Both the position numbers and the translations under genes were made by a program. From assembly GCF_039372665.1 (NCBI RefSeq), contig NZ_CP134994.1, positions 1-64,000 of the forward strand: 64,000 nt of DNA, given 5' to 3'. Below, piece by piece: positions 38,469 through 47,841 of this stretch; the first letter of the stretch is position 1; each line of letters opens with the position of its first letter. The stretch comes from Buchnera aphidicola (Ceratovacuna keduensis) (GTDB lineage Bacteria; Pseudomonadota; Gammaproteobacteria; Enterobacterales; Enterobacteriaceae). The notes beneath the pieces were generated by a model that ran no database searches, had not been told where the DNA came from, and saw only the letters and a list, made by a program, of their open reading frames with translations.

Positions 38469-38550
38469 TGGTGGGAGAAGGATTCGAACCTTCGAAGTCT
38501 TAGACGGCAGATTTACAGTCTGCTCCCTTTAACCACTCGGGAATCCCACC
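38469..38550 (-). tRNA. tyrU: tRNA-Tyr (GTA anticodon)
   Basis: 82-nt class II tRNA on the - strand with a long variable arm (CCGTCTAAGACTTCG region). The acceptor GGTGGGA pairs with TCCCACC, with discriminator A. The anticodon loop CTGTAAA gives GTA. Confidence 0.96.
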
Positions 38551-38592
38551 TTAAAATTTTATTTTAATTAGAAAAAATTTCATAAATTAATA

Positions 38593-38665
38593 TGCCGGCT
38601 ACCGGAATTGAACTGGTGACCTACTGATTACAAATCAGTTGCTCTACCTGCTGAGCTAAGCCGGC
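38593..38665 (-). tRNA. thrU: tRNA-Thr (TGT anticodon)
   Basis: 73 nt on the - strand. The acceptor GCCGGCT pairs with AGCCGGC apart from the loop-proximal junction, with discriminator A. The anticodon loop TTTGTAA gives TGT. It is the first gene of the four-tRNA cluster, which reads Thr-Tyr-Gly-Thr toward secE exactly as in E. coli. Confidence 0.96.
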
Positions 38666-38884
38666 TAATATATTTTTAAAGTAAAAAATATTTATATATA
38701 TCCTAAAATATTATATTTTTTTTTTTATTTAATGTAAAGAAAATAATTATATTATTTGATATATTTTAATATATTAATATATCAATTATTTTTTAATTTA
38801 AAATTTTTTTATAATAATAATTATAATATTTTTTATGTTATTATTTTTAGTAGAACAATTTAATTTTTTTTAATATATGAAATT

Positions 38885-39784
38885 ATGAATAATAATATAG
38901 AAGATATATATGAAAATTATATAAATTTTAAAAATAAAATAAATATTTCTTTTGAAATGTTTCCATACTCTAATAATCTTTCTAAGAAAAAGTTTAATAA
39001 TAGTTTTTTGAAACTTTGTAAAATAAAACCTGATTTTTTTTCTATTACTTGTAGTCAAAATTATGGAGGAAATTATAAAACTTATAATTTAATAAAAAAA
39101 ATTAAAAAAAAAACTAAAACAGAAATTATACCTCATTTTACGTGTTTAGGATATTCTAAAACAGAAATAAAAAATATTGCAATTAATTATTGGAACTTAG
39201 GAATTAGAAAAATATTAGCATTAAGAGGAGATAATTTTTCTAATAAACTAAACAATATTTTTTCAAATGCTTCAGATTTTGTTTATGAATTAAAAAAAAT
39301 AAAAGATTTTAAAATTTTTGTTGCTGCTTATCCTGAAATTCATCCAGAATCTAAAAATAAAAAAGAAGATATATATAATTTAAAGAAAAAGTTTGATAAT
39401 GGAGCTAATAGAGCTATTACACAATTTTTTTTTAATGTAGACAATTATCTTAAATTTAGAGACGAATGTTTTAACTATGGAATTAAAAAAGAAATAATTC
39501 CTGGAATATTACCTATATATGATTTATTTCAATTAAAAAAATTTGCTAGTATGACGAATGTTTATGTTCCTAAATTTATTTATAACATTTTTAATTCTAT
39601 AAAAAATAATTCTAATTCTTATAAAATAATTAGTAGTATAATATTAATGAATATTATTAATAAATTATTTTTAGAAGGAGTTAGATCTTTTCATTTTTAT
39701 ACTTTAAATAGAGCAGATATTGTTTTTTCAATAGGATATTTATTAAAAATTAAAAAAAATAATTTTAGTAGTATTATACAATAA
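38885..39784 (+). CDS. metF: 5,10-methylenetetrahydrofolate reductase
   Basis: FAD enzyme that makes 5-methyl-THF, the methyl donor for MetE (23482); 299 aa (E. coli 296). The TIM-barrel start NISFEMFPYSN contains the catalytic glutamate. CLGYSK, KILALRGDNF, AAYPEIHPES, RAITQFFFNVD and PGILPIYD match family blocks. C-terminal RSFHFYTLNRAD is also conserved. Downstream, argG follows after 94 bp, where argECB would be expected in larger Buchnera genomes. Confidence 0.97.
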   Translation: MNNNIEDIYENYINFKNKINISFEMFPYSNNLSKKKFNNSFLKLCKIKPDFFSITCSQNYGGNYKTYNLIKKIKKKTKTEIIPHFTCLGYSKTEIKNIAINYWNLGIRKILALRGDNFSNKLNNIFSNASDFVYELKKIKDFKIFVAAYPEIHPESKNKKEDIYNLKKKFDNGANRAITQFFFNVDNYLKFRDECFNYGIKKEIIPGILPIYDLFQLKKFASMTNVYVPKFIYNIFNSIKNNSNSYKIISSIILMNIINKLFLEGVRSFHFYTLNRADIVFSIGYLLKIKKNNFSSIIQ

Positions 39785-39877
39785 AAATATATAAATTTTT
39801 TATAAAAAATTAAAAAATTTTAAATATTTTTATATATTATATAAAAAAAATTTTAAATTTTAGGTTAAAAATATATT

Positions 39878-41110
39878 ATGATAAAAAGTAAAAGTATAAA
39901 AAAAGTAGTTTTAGCTTATTCAGGAGGTTTAGATACTTCTGTAATAATACCTTGGATAAAAGAAAATTATAAATCTGAAGTAATAGCTTTTGTTGCAAAT
40001 GTAGGACAATCTAAAAATGATCTTAATGATATAAAAAAAAAAGCTATTATGTTAGGAGCTAGTAAATGTTATGTAGAAGATCTAAGAAAAGAATTTATAA
40101 AAAATTATATATATCCATTGCTTCATTCAGGATCTATATATGAAAATAATTATTTGTTAGGAACAGCTATAGCAAGACCTATAATAGCAAAAAAACAAGT
40201 TGAATTAGCAATTAAAATCAATGCTGATGCATTATGTCATGGATCTACAGGAAAAGGAAATGATCAAATAAGATTTGAAAGTGTTTATGTATCGTTAGCG
40301 CCAAATCTAAAAATAATATCTCCTTGGAGAGAATGGAATTTAAAATCTAGAATTGATTTATTAAAATATTTAAAAAATAAAAAAATAAAAACAAACTATA
40401 ATAAAAAAAAAATTTATAGTAAAGATGAAAATATATTTCATGTTTCTACAGAAGGCGGATTATTAGAAGATGTTTGGAACTCTTCAGAAAAAAAAGATAT
40501 ATGGTCTCTAACTAAAGATCCTTTAGAATCTGAGGAAAAACCTAAATATTTAAAGATAAAAATGTTAAATGGATATATAAAAAGTATCAACAATAAAAAA
40601 TTTTCATTATTAAAGAGTTTTAAAAAATTAAATAAATTAGGATCTATTCATGGCATAGGAAGAATTGATTTTGTTGAAAATAGATTAGTAGGAATAAAGT
40701 CAAGAGGTTGTTATGAGACTCCTGGAGGAACTATAATATCAAAAATAGTTCAATCTATAGATCAATTAGTATTAGATAGAGATTGTATGAGATGGAAAAA
40801 TGTTATAGGTTCAGAATTTTCTTATTTGATATATGATGGAAAATTGTTTACACCTTTTGGAAAAATTTTAAAAAAAAATATAAAATTTTATTCTAAATTT
40901 ATTACAGGAACTGTTTTAATAAGATTATATAAAGGAAATGTAGTTGTTTTAAAGAAAAAATCTATAAAATCTTTATATTCAAAAAAATTTTCTACTTTTA
41001 ATAACAGTAATTTTTCTTATAAACATAGTGATGCGGATGGATTTATAAAGTTGTTTACTATGCCATATTTAGTAAGATCTATAAAAAAAAATATTAAATT
41101 AAAAAAATAA
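39878..41110 (+). CDS. argG: Argininosuccinate synthase
   Basis: Condenses citrulline and aspartate with ATP in arginine synthesis; 410 aa. That fits the shorter argG class found in Buchnera rather than the 447-aa E. coli form. The PP-loop is VLAYSGGLDTS (~residues 11-21). CHGSTGKGNDQIRFE, DLLKYLKNKKI and GIGRIDFVENRLVGIKSRGC are conserved substrate-binding segments. Its product goes to ArgH, encoded 66 bp downstream. Citrulline would need an ornithine source not encoded here. Confidence 0.97.
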   Translation: MIKSKSIKKVVLAYSGGLDTSVIIPWIKENYKSEVIAFVANVGQSKNDLNDIKKKAIMLGASKCYVEDLRKEFIKNYIYPLLHSGSIYENNYLLGTAIARPIIAKKQVELAIKINADALCHGSTGKGNDQIRFESVYVSLAPNLKIISPWREWNLKSRIDLLKYLKNKKIKTNYNKKKIYSKDENIFHVSTEGGLLEDVWNSSEKKDIWSLTKDPLESEEKPKYLKIKMLNGYIKSINNKKFSLLKSFKKLNKLGSIHGIGRIDFVENRLVGIKSRGCYETPGGTIISKIVQSIDQLVLDRDCMRWKNVIGSEFSYLIYDGKLFTPFGKILKKNIKFYSKFITGTVLIRLYKGNVVVLKKKSIKSLYSKKFSTFNNSNFSYKHSDADGFIKLFTMPYLVRSIKKNIKLKK

Positions 41111-41176
41111 TTAATGTTATTTTATTTTAAAATAAAATATTATTTAATGTTATTAATGATTTATATAGGAATTTTT

Positions 41177-42547
41177 ATGTTTTTATGGGGTGGAAGATTT
41201 AGTAAAAAGTCTAATAATAATTTTTTAAATTTTAATAGATCTTTAGACTTTGATTATATTTTAGTTAAACAAGATATAATTTCTTTAATAGCTTGGTCTA
41301 AATTTTTATTATCTTCAAAAATAATTAATAAAATTGAACAAAGTTCTATAGAAAATTGTTTAAATGAAATAAAAAATGATTTAAAAAATAATTTTAGTAT
41401 TATTTTAAGAAGTGATTGTGAAGATATTCATACATGGTTAGAAAAAGAATTAATTTTTAGAATAGGAAAAGTTGCAAAAAAACTTAGAACTGGTAAAAGT
41501 AGAAATGAACAAATTACTACTAGTTTAAAGATGTGGTGTAAAGATTCTGTAAAAAAATTAATTTCATATTTAAAAAAAATGCAATTAAATATATTATATT
41601 TATCAGAAAAATATATAGATGTTGTTATGCCAGGATATACTCATTTGCAGATAGCTCAACCAATACTTTTTTCTCATTTATGTTTATCCTATTATGAAAT
41701 GATTAATAGAGATAAAATTAGATTAAGTAATTTGTTAAAAACCTTTAATTTTTGTCCATTAGGATCTGGAGCAATTTCAGGTATTTCATATAAAATAGAT
41801 AGATATAAAATTGCGAAAGAAATTTTTTTTTCAGATATTACTAAAAACAGTATAGATAGTGTATCTGATAGAGATTATGTAGTAGAATTTTTATCTTGTA
41901 TTTCTATAGGAATGATGCATTTATCAAGAATTTGTGAAGATTTAATTTTTTTTAATACTTCAGAAGCAAATTTTATAGAATTATCTGATATAATTTCTAC
42001 TGGATCTTCATTAATGCCACAAAAAAAAAATCCAGATATTTTAGAACTAATAAGAGGAAAATGTGGAAGAGTATATGGATCTTTAATAAGCATATTAGTT
42101 ATGTTAAAAGGAATTCCTATGTCTTATAATAAAGATATGCAAGAAGATAAAGAATGTTTGTTTGATTCTATAAATACTTGGAAAAATTGTATAAATATGA
42201 TTTCATTAGTTTTTAAAAATATTTCAATAAATTATAATAATTGTTTAAAATCTGTAGAAAACAGTTATGCAAATTCTACAGATTTATTAGATTATTTAGT
42301 TAAAAAAGGAGTAAGTTTTAAAAATTCTCATGAAATTGTTGGTAAAATAGTTTTATATGCTATTAAAAAAAAAAAATATTTAAATCAAATTAATATTTCT
42401 ACATTAAAATCTTTTAGTATTTTTTTTGAAGATGATGTATATGACTACATTTCTATAAACAAGGTTTTAGAAAGAAAAAATTCTATTGGTGGAACTTCTA
42501 AAAATCAAGTTCTAAATAGTATTAAATTAGCAAAAAAAAGAATATAA
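41177..42547 (+). CDS. argH: Argininosuccinate lyase
   Basis: Last step of arginine synthesis, releasing fumarate; 456 aa with the start at 41177 (E. coli 457). That start gives MFLWGGRFSKK, matching MALWGGRFTQ, with TAGGA 8 nt upstream. The in-frame start at 41114 would add a hydrophobic stretch with no family support. Visible motifs are EDIHTWLE, GKSRNEQITTSLKMW and PGYTHLQIAQP. The signature GSSLMPQKKNPDILELIRG carries the catalytic serine loop. It contains an in-frame A12 run at 42365-42376. Confidence 0.97.
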   Translation: MFLWGGRFSKKSNNNFLNFNRSLDFDYILVKQDIISLIAWSKFLLSSKIINKIEQSSIENCLNEIKNDLKNNFSIILRSDCEDIHTWLEKELIFRIGKVAKKLRTGKSRNEQITTSLKMWCKDSVKKLISYLKKMQLNILYLSEKYIDVVMPGYTHLQIAQPILFSHLCLSYYEMINRDKIRLSNLLKTFNFCPLGSGAISGISYKIDRYKIAKEIFFSDITKNSIDSVSDRDYVVEFLSCISIGMMHLSRICEDLIFFNTSEANFIELSDIISTGSSLMPQKKNPDILELIRGKCGRVYGSLISILVMLKGIPMSYNKDMQEDKECLFDSINTWKNCINMISLVFKNISINYNNCLKSVENSYANSTDLLDYLVKKGVSFKNSHEIVGKIVLYAIKKKKYLNQINISTLKSFSIFFEDDVYDYISINKVLERKNSIGGTSKNQVLNSIKLAKKRI

Positions 42548-42553
42548 TTTTTT

Positions 42554-42601
42554 AAAACAAAGCTTCTATTAAATTTTATTATTATTAGAAAGCTTTGTTT
42601 T
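42554..42601. terminator. Bidirectional terminator between convergent argH and rpoD
   Basis: AAAACAAAGCTT (42554-42565) is exactly complementary to AAGCTTTGTTTT (42590-42601). A-rich and T-rich flanks on the two sides give each strand a U-tract. The loop of 24 nt is long. It lies within the 72-bp gap between the two stop codons. Confidence 0.65.
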
Positions 42602-42619
42602 AATAAAAAAAATTATTAT

Positions 42620-44452
42620 TTAATTATCTAAAAAACTTTTTAATATTTCTGATCTACTTGGGTGTCTAAGTTTTCTTAAAGCTTTTGCTTCTATTTGTCT
42701 TATTCTTTCTCTAGTTACATCAAATTGTTTTCCTACTTCTTCTAATGTATGATCTGTATTCATATCAATGCCAAATCTCATTCTTAATACTTTAGCTTCT
42801 CTAGTTGTAAGACCAGATAATACTAAATTTGTTGCATTTTTTAAACTTTCTGAAGTAGCAGATTCTAAAGGTAATTCTAGATTTGTATCTTCTATAAAAT
42901 CTCCTAAATGAGATTCATCATCATCTCCTATTGGTGTTTCCATAGATATAGGTTCTTTAGCTATTTTAAGTACTTTTCTTATTTTATATTCTGGTATTGA
43001 CATTTTTTCTGAAAGTTCTTCTGGAGTTGGTTCTCTTCCTATTTCTTGTAATATTTGTCTTGATATTCTATTTAATTTATTTATTGTTTCTATCATATGA
43101 ACTGGTATTCTAATTGTTCTAGCTTGATCTGCAATGGATCTAGTAATTGCTTGTCTTATCCACCATGTTGCATATGTAGAAAATTTATATCCTCTTCTGT
43201 ATTCAAATTTATCAACAGCTTTCATTAGACCTATGTTTCCTTCTTGTATTAAATCTAAAAATTGTAAACCTCTATTAGTATATTTTTTTGCTATTGATAT
43301 TACTAATCTTAAATTTGCTTCCACCATTTCTTGTTTAGCTTCTCTTGCTTTTTTTTCTCCTAAAAATATTTTTTTACTAATTTTTTTTACTTGATTTATA
43401 GATAAACCAATTTCTTTTTCTACTATTATTAGTTTTTTTATAATTTCATGTATTTCTTTTTTAAATTTTTCTATTTTTTTTGACCATGTTTTATTTTTTT
43501 TAATAGAATTTTTTATTGTTTTAAATCTTATTTTTTTTTTTTTAAATAATTTAAAAAGATTTTTTTTTGGTATTTTACATTTTTTTATACATATATTTAT
43601 TATTATTTTTTCATGAATTAATATTCTTTTAGTTATGTTTTTAATATTGTTAACTAAATTTTTAAATTGTTTTGGAGTTAATTTAAATTGATTAAATATT
43701 TTTGATAATTTTTTTATTGATGAAACATATTTTATATCTTTTGTGTTTTTTATTTTTTTTATTTTTTTATATTGTTTTTTTAATTTATTAAATTTTTTTT
43801 TTGCTAATTCTATATCAATAATATTATCTTCATATTCATCTTCTATATTTTTATTATATTTGTTTTTATTTTTTTTTATAAATTCTGATTCTATTATATT
43901 TATTGAAAGAGGAATTTTTTCATTATTATATTCATATTTTTTTTCTACAAATCCAGTTATTATTTCTGATAATTTTATTTTTTTTAATTTTACTTTTTTA
44001 TATTGATATAAAAAATTTTTAATTGATTTTGGATGTTCAGCTATTGTTGACTGTATTTTACTTATTCCTTTTTCTATTTTTTTTGCTATTTTTATTTCTC
44101 CTTTTCTATCTAATAATTCTATTGTGCCCATTTCTCTCATATACATTCTTACTGGATCTGTTGTTTTACCTAATTCTGAATCAGAATTTGAAATTTCTTG
44201 TACTTGTTCTTCTATAATATTGTCTCTTGAATTTAAATTATTTATTTGATTTAATGTTATATTTTCTAAATTTTGATTTTTATGTATAATTTGTATTCCC
44301 ATTTCATTTATTATTTTTATAATATTATATATTTTATTAGAATTAGATAAATACAATGTAACAAAATTATTTATCTCTTCATAAGTTAAATATCCTTGCT
44401 CTTTTCCATGAGTAATAAGAAGTTTTAATTTATATTTTTTATTTTTCTTCAT
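42620..44452 (-). CDS. rpoD: RNA polymerase sigma-70 (housekeeping sigma factor)
   Basis: Primary sigma factor of 610 aa (E. coli 613). Region 1.1 starts [20 protein letters not shown]. Region 1.2 has [16 protein letters not shown]. The non-conserved insert (about residues 150-370) is very lysine-rich. Region 2.3-2.4 shows [20 protein letters not shown], and region 4.2 has [20 protein letters not shown]. It is the last gene of rpsU-dnaG-rpoD. Confidence 0.99.
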   Translation of the reverse strand: MKKNKKYKLKLLITHGKEQGYLTYEEINNFVTLYLSNSNKIYNIIKIINEMGIQIIHKNQNLENITLNQINNLNSRDNIIEEQVQEISNSDSELGKTTDPVRMYMREMGTIELLDRKGEIKIAKKIEKGISKIQSTIAEHPKSIKNFLYQYKKVKLKKIKLSEIITGFVEKKYEYNNEKIPLSINIIESEFIKKNKNKYNKNIEDEYEDNIIDIELAKKKFNKLKKQYKKIKKIKNTKDIKYVSSIKKLSKIFNQFKLTPKQFKNLVNNIKNITKRILIHEKIIINICIKKCKIPKKNLFKLFKKKKIRFKTIKNSIKKNKTWSKKIEKFKKEIHEIIKKLIIVEKEIGLSINQVKKISKKIFLGEKKAREAKQEMVEANLRLVISIAKKYTNRGLQFLDLIQEGNIGLMKAVDKFEYRRGYKFSTYATWWIRQAITRSIADQARTIRIPVHMIETINKLNRISRQILQEIGREPTPEELSEKMSIPEYKIRKVLKIAKEPISMETPIGDDDESHLGDFIEDTNLELPLESATSESLKNATNLVLSGLTTREAKVLRMRFGIDMNTDHTLEEVGKQFDVTRERIRQIEAKALRKLRHPSRSEILKSFLDN

Positions 44453-44514
44453 GGTATAATTTCCAAAATTATAAAAATATTAATAATTTAGTATACAAAA
44501 TTTTTAAATATTTT

Positions 44515-46256
44515 TTATTTTTTATATTTTTTAAATATTTTTTTATTTATTTTCCATAGTTTTATTTTTTCTTTTTTTGTTAGGCCTTTGTGTCTTTCTT
44601 TATTTATTAAAAAATTTTGTTTAAATTCTAGATCTTTTTTAAATATATTTTTTATTAAATCTAAAAATACATCTTTTATTTTTTTTTTATATATCATATG
44701 ATTCCAAATAGACATTTTTTTTATTATATAATATTTTTTTGAATTTCTAAATAATTCTAAAATTTGTCCAGTATTTATTTTTTTATATTTTTTACATATT
44801 TTTTTTATTTTTAATATTATATTTAATCCTAATATATTTTTATTATATAAATTTTTTATTTTATTAGGAATTATTTTATGTAAATTTGGATTTTGTATTA
44901 GTAATCCTATTAATATTTTTATATTAATATTTTTTTGTTTTTTTTTTTGTGGGATATTTTAAACTTATTTTTTATTTTATTAGGATTTAATTCATTTATT
45001 TCTAATATTCCTAATTTATTTCCTAATATTTTTTTTAAAAAAAATTTTATTATTTTTCCTGGTATTTTTTCTATCATAGAAATAGCTATTCTACTAAATT
45101 TAGTTTTTTTTTCTGGATTAGATAAATCGTTTTTTTTTAGTAACTTTTTAAATAATAATGTTGACATTGGAATAGCATTTTTTATTCTATTTTTAAATTT
45201 TTTTATTCCTTCTTTTTTTATAATACTATCAGGATCTTCTCCTTTTGGTAAAAATATAAATTTTAATATTTTTTCATCATTTATATATGGTAAAGAAATT
45301 TCTAAAGTTTTCCATGAAGCTATTTTACCAGCATTATCTCCATCATAACAATATATTAAAGTATTACAAATATTAAACAATTTTTTTATAATATATATGT
45401 TTATTGAAGTTCCTAAAATAGATATTGCATATTTTATTTTATTTTGAAAAAGTGTTATTACGTCAAAATATCCTTCTACTATTAATAATCTTTTTATTTT
45501 TTTATTATATTTATATACTTCAAATAGTCCATATAAATTTTCTGTTTTTTTAAATATTTTTGTTTCTGGAGAATTTAAATATTTTGGTATTTTGTTTAAA
45601 ATTGTTCTCGCTCCAAATCCATTTATATTTCCTTTCAAATTTTTTATTGGAAACATAATTCTTTCTGTAAATCTATTTTTTATATTATTTTTTTCATTAT
45701 ATAATATTCCTGATTTTATTAAATTATTTATAAATTTTTTATTTTTTTTTATGTAATTTTTTGAAATAATTTTTATATTATTAGAATATCCTATAGAAAA
45801 TATTTTAATACTTTTTTTATTTATTCCTCTTTTTTGTAAATATTTTATTGCAATTTTGTTTTTTTCTTTATATATATTTTTTTGATAAGTTAACGAAATT
45901 TTGTTAAGTACATTATATAAATTTTCTTCTTTAAAATACTTTTTAAAATATATATTTTTTTTTGGTATTTTCATTCCACTAAAAAATGAAAGTTCTTTAA
46001 TGCTTTCTATAAAATTTATTTTTTCATAATTTATTAAAAAATCTATTGCATTTCCATGTACATGACATCCAAAACAATAATAAAATTGTTTTTCAAAACT
46101 TATTGAAAAAGATGGAGTCTTTTCATTATGAAAAGGACATATTGAATAGTAATTTTTTCCTTTTTTTATTATATTTATTTTAGAACTTATTAATTCTACA
46201 ATATTAGTATTTATTAAAAGTTCGTTAATAAAACTTTTTGGTATTTTATATAACAT
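44515..46256 (-). CDS. dnaG: DNA primase DnaG, frameshifted in an A11 run
   Basis: Primase that lays RNA primers at the fork. The first 445 codons (44919-46256) hold the zinc-binding domain (CPFHNEKTPSFSIS, CFGCHVHGNAIDFL) and the TOPRIM core (LLIVEGYFDVI, YCYDGDNAGKIA). The frame stops after a run of 11 A on the - strand (44938-44948). One extra A continues into KILIGLLIQNPNLHKI, TGQILELFRNS, KKMSIWNHM and ERHKGLTKKEKIKLWKINKK, the DnaB-binding C-terminal domain. The restored length is 580 aa against 581 in E. coli. This conservation after the break argues the gene works. Confidence 0.92.
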
Positions 46257-46277
46257 TTTTATTAATTTATTGTTAAT

Positions 46278-46302
46278 AGCCGGTCTTTTTTTAAGAACGG
46301 CT
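46278..46302 (-). terminator. Hairpin between rpsU and dnaG
   Basis: On the - strand AGCCGTTCT (complement of 46294-46302) pairs with AGACCGGCT (complement of 46278-46286), with one G-U pair. It is the only G/C-rich segment of the 67-bp spacer. E. coli has an internal terminator (T1) at exactly this place that lowers primase synthesis relative to S21. Confidence 0.65.
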
Positions 46303-46323
46303 TTGTTTTAATGTTTATTTTGT

Positions 46324-46539
46324 TTAATACATTCTTATTCGTCTTAAATTTTCTCTATTTATTTTTTTTTTTAATCTTTTTATTGCCGATGCTTTTGCTC
46401 TTTTTTTTATTGTTGTAGGTTTTTCATAAAATTCTCTTCTTCTCATTTCTGATAATATACCAGCTTTTTCACATGCTCTTTTAAATCTTCTTAAAGCTAT
46501 GTCAAAAGGTTCATTTTCTCTAATTTTAATTATTGGCAT
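46324..46539 (-). CDS. rpsU: 30S ribosomal protein S21
   Basis: Basic 71-aa protein (same length as in E. coli) needed for initiation on natural mRNAs. It begins [20 protein letters not shown] and continues [21 protein letters not shown]. The C-terminus is Lys/Arg-rich ([10 protein letters not shown]). It is the first gene of the rpsU-dnaG-rpoD operon. Confidence 0.98.
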   Translation of the reverse strand: MPIIKIRENEPFDIALRRFKRACEKAGILSEMRRREFYEKPTTIKKRAKASAIKRLKKKINRENLRRIRMY

Positions 46540-46682
46540 AAATTTTCTTTTTATTATATATTTTAAAATAAAAATTTAAAAATTATTTGTAAATTAATAT
46601 TATTAAGTATATATTATAAAATATATATTTTATATTTTTTTTAAATAAAATATTTTATATTATTTTAATTATTTTTTTAAAT

Positions 46683-47714
46683 ATGAAAATATTAGGAATA
46701 GAAACTTCTTGTGATGATACAAGCATTGCTCTTTATGATGATAAAATTGGATTAATTTTTTGTTTTACCATAAGTCAATCTAATATACATTCTAAATATG
46801 GTGGGGTTGTACCAGAAATTGCTGCTAGATTACATTTAAAAAATATTTTTATTTTATTAAATAAATTAATTAAAAATAAAAAAATTTCTAAAAAAAATGT
46901 TAATGCTATTTCTTGTACAATAGGACCTGGATTATCTGGTTCTCTTTTAGTAGGGACTTCTGTTGCAAATTCTTTATCATATTTATGGAAAGTACCTATA
47001 ATATTTGTTAATCATATGGAATCTCATTTATTTTCTTATATGTTAAACAAGAAATATTTTGATGTCCCAAAATTTCCTATATTATCTTTATTAGTTTCTG
47101 GTGGACATACTCAAATTGTATTGGCTAGATCTTTAGGAAAATATGAAATATTAGGTGATTGTTTAGACGATCCAGCGGGAGAAGTAATAGATAAAATTGC
47201 TAATATGTTAGGTATAAAATATCCTGGAGGAAGAAAATTATCTGAATTAGCTAAATTTGGAAAATCTAATATTTTTAATTTTCCTAAACCAATGTTATAT
47301 AGTAATAATTTTAATTTTAGTTTTTCAGGTCTTAAAACTCATGTTAGTAGAATTATATTAAATAATAATTATATTATAGATGATATGTTTAAATTTAATA
47401 TAGCTAAAGAATTAGAAAAAACTATTGTAGAAATATTAGTAAAAAAAAGTTTTAATGCATTAAAATTTACAAAATTAAAAACATTAGTAGTATCAGGTGG
47501 AGTTAGTGCTAATAATACTTTAAGAAAAAATATAAGAAATATGTCTAAAAAAATTAAAAATTGTTTTGTACACTTTACAAATAATAAATTTTGTACTGAC
47601 AATGCAGCCATGGTAGCATATTTAGGAATGCTTTATTTTAAAAATGGTATGTATTCTTCTCCAAAAATATTTTTTTTTCCAAAGTTGTCTATTTCAAATA
47701 ATATTTATTTCTAA
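46683..47714 (+). CDS. tsaD: tRNA threonylcarbamoyltransferase TsaD (Gcp/YgjD)
   Basis: Catalytic subunit for t6A37 on ANN-decoding tRNAs; 343 aa (E. coli 337). It starts MKILGIETSCDDTSIALYD. The metal-binding histidines are in NHMESHLFSYM. ASKH-fold motifs GPGLSGSLLVGTSVA, LVSGGHTQIV, DDPAGEVIDKIANMLG and VSGGVSANNTLR are present. It is divergent from rpsU, as in E. coli. Its partners TsaB, TsaC and TsaE are not in the window. Confidence 0.97.
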   Translation: MKILGIETSCDDTSIALYDDKIGLIFCFTISQSNIHSKYGGVVPEIAARLHLKNIFILLNKLIKNKKISKKNVNAISCTIGPGLSGSLLVGTSVANSLSYLWKVPIIFVNHMESHLFSYMLNKKYFDVPKFPILSLLVSGGHTQIVLARSLGKYEILGDCLDDPAGEVIDKIANMLGIKYPGGRKLSELAKFGKSNIFNFPKPMLYSNNFNFSFSGLKTHVSRIILNNNYIIDDMFKFNIAKELEKTIVEILVKKSFNALKFTKLKTLVVSGGVSANNTLRKNIRNMSKKIKNCFVHFTNNKFCTDNAAMVAYLGMLYFKNGMYSSPKIFFFPKLSISNNIYF

Positions 47715-47841
47715 TATTTTAATTTTTCATTTATATATTATTTATATAAAATATTTTATAAAAAAAATATTATTTTATTTTAATATAAAACATTTTTAAA
47801 ATTTAAAATTATTTACATAAAATATTTTTTTTGAGAAAATT

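Noticed and set aside
39878-41110. ArgG shorter than E. coli (410 versus 447 aa) taken as truncation
   Set aside because: Start and end motifs are both present and the length fits the common shorter argininosuccinate synthase class.
41114-41176. Upstream in-frame start for argH adding a hydrophobic leader
   Set aside because: ArgH is cytosolic. The ATG at 41177 has a good ribosome-binding site and gives the family N-terminus and length. The same reasoning rejects upstream starts for atpB (1944), atpE (2773) and atpA (4189).
44515-44715. The 66-aa frame between dnaG and rpoD as a new small gene
   Set aside because: Its sequence matches the C-terminal end of DnaG (MSIWNHM, KGLTKKEKIKLWKINK) and it connects to dnaG through one +1 A shift.
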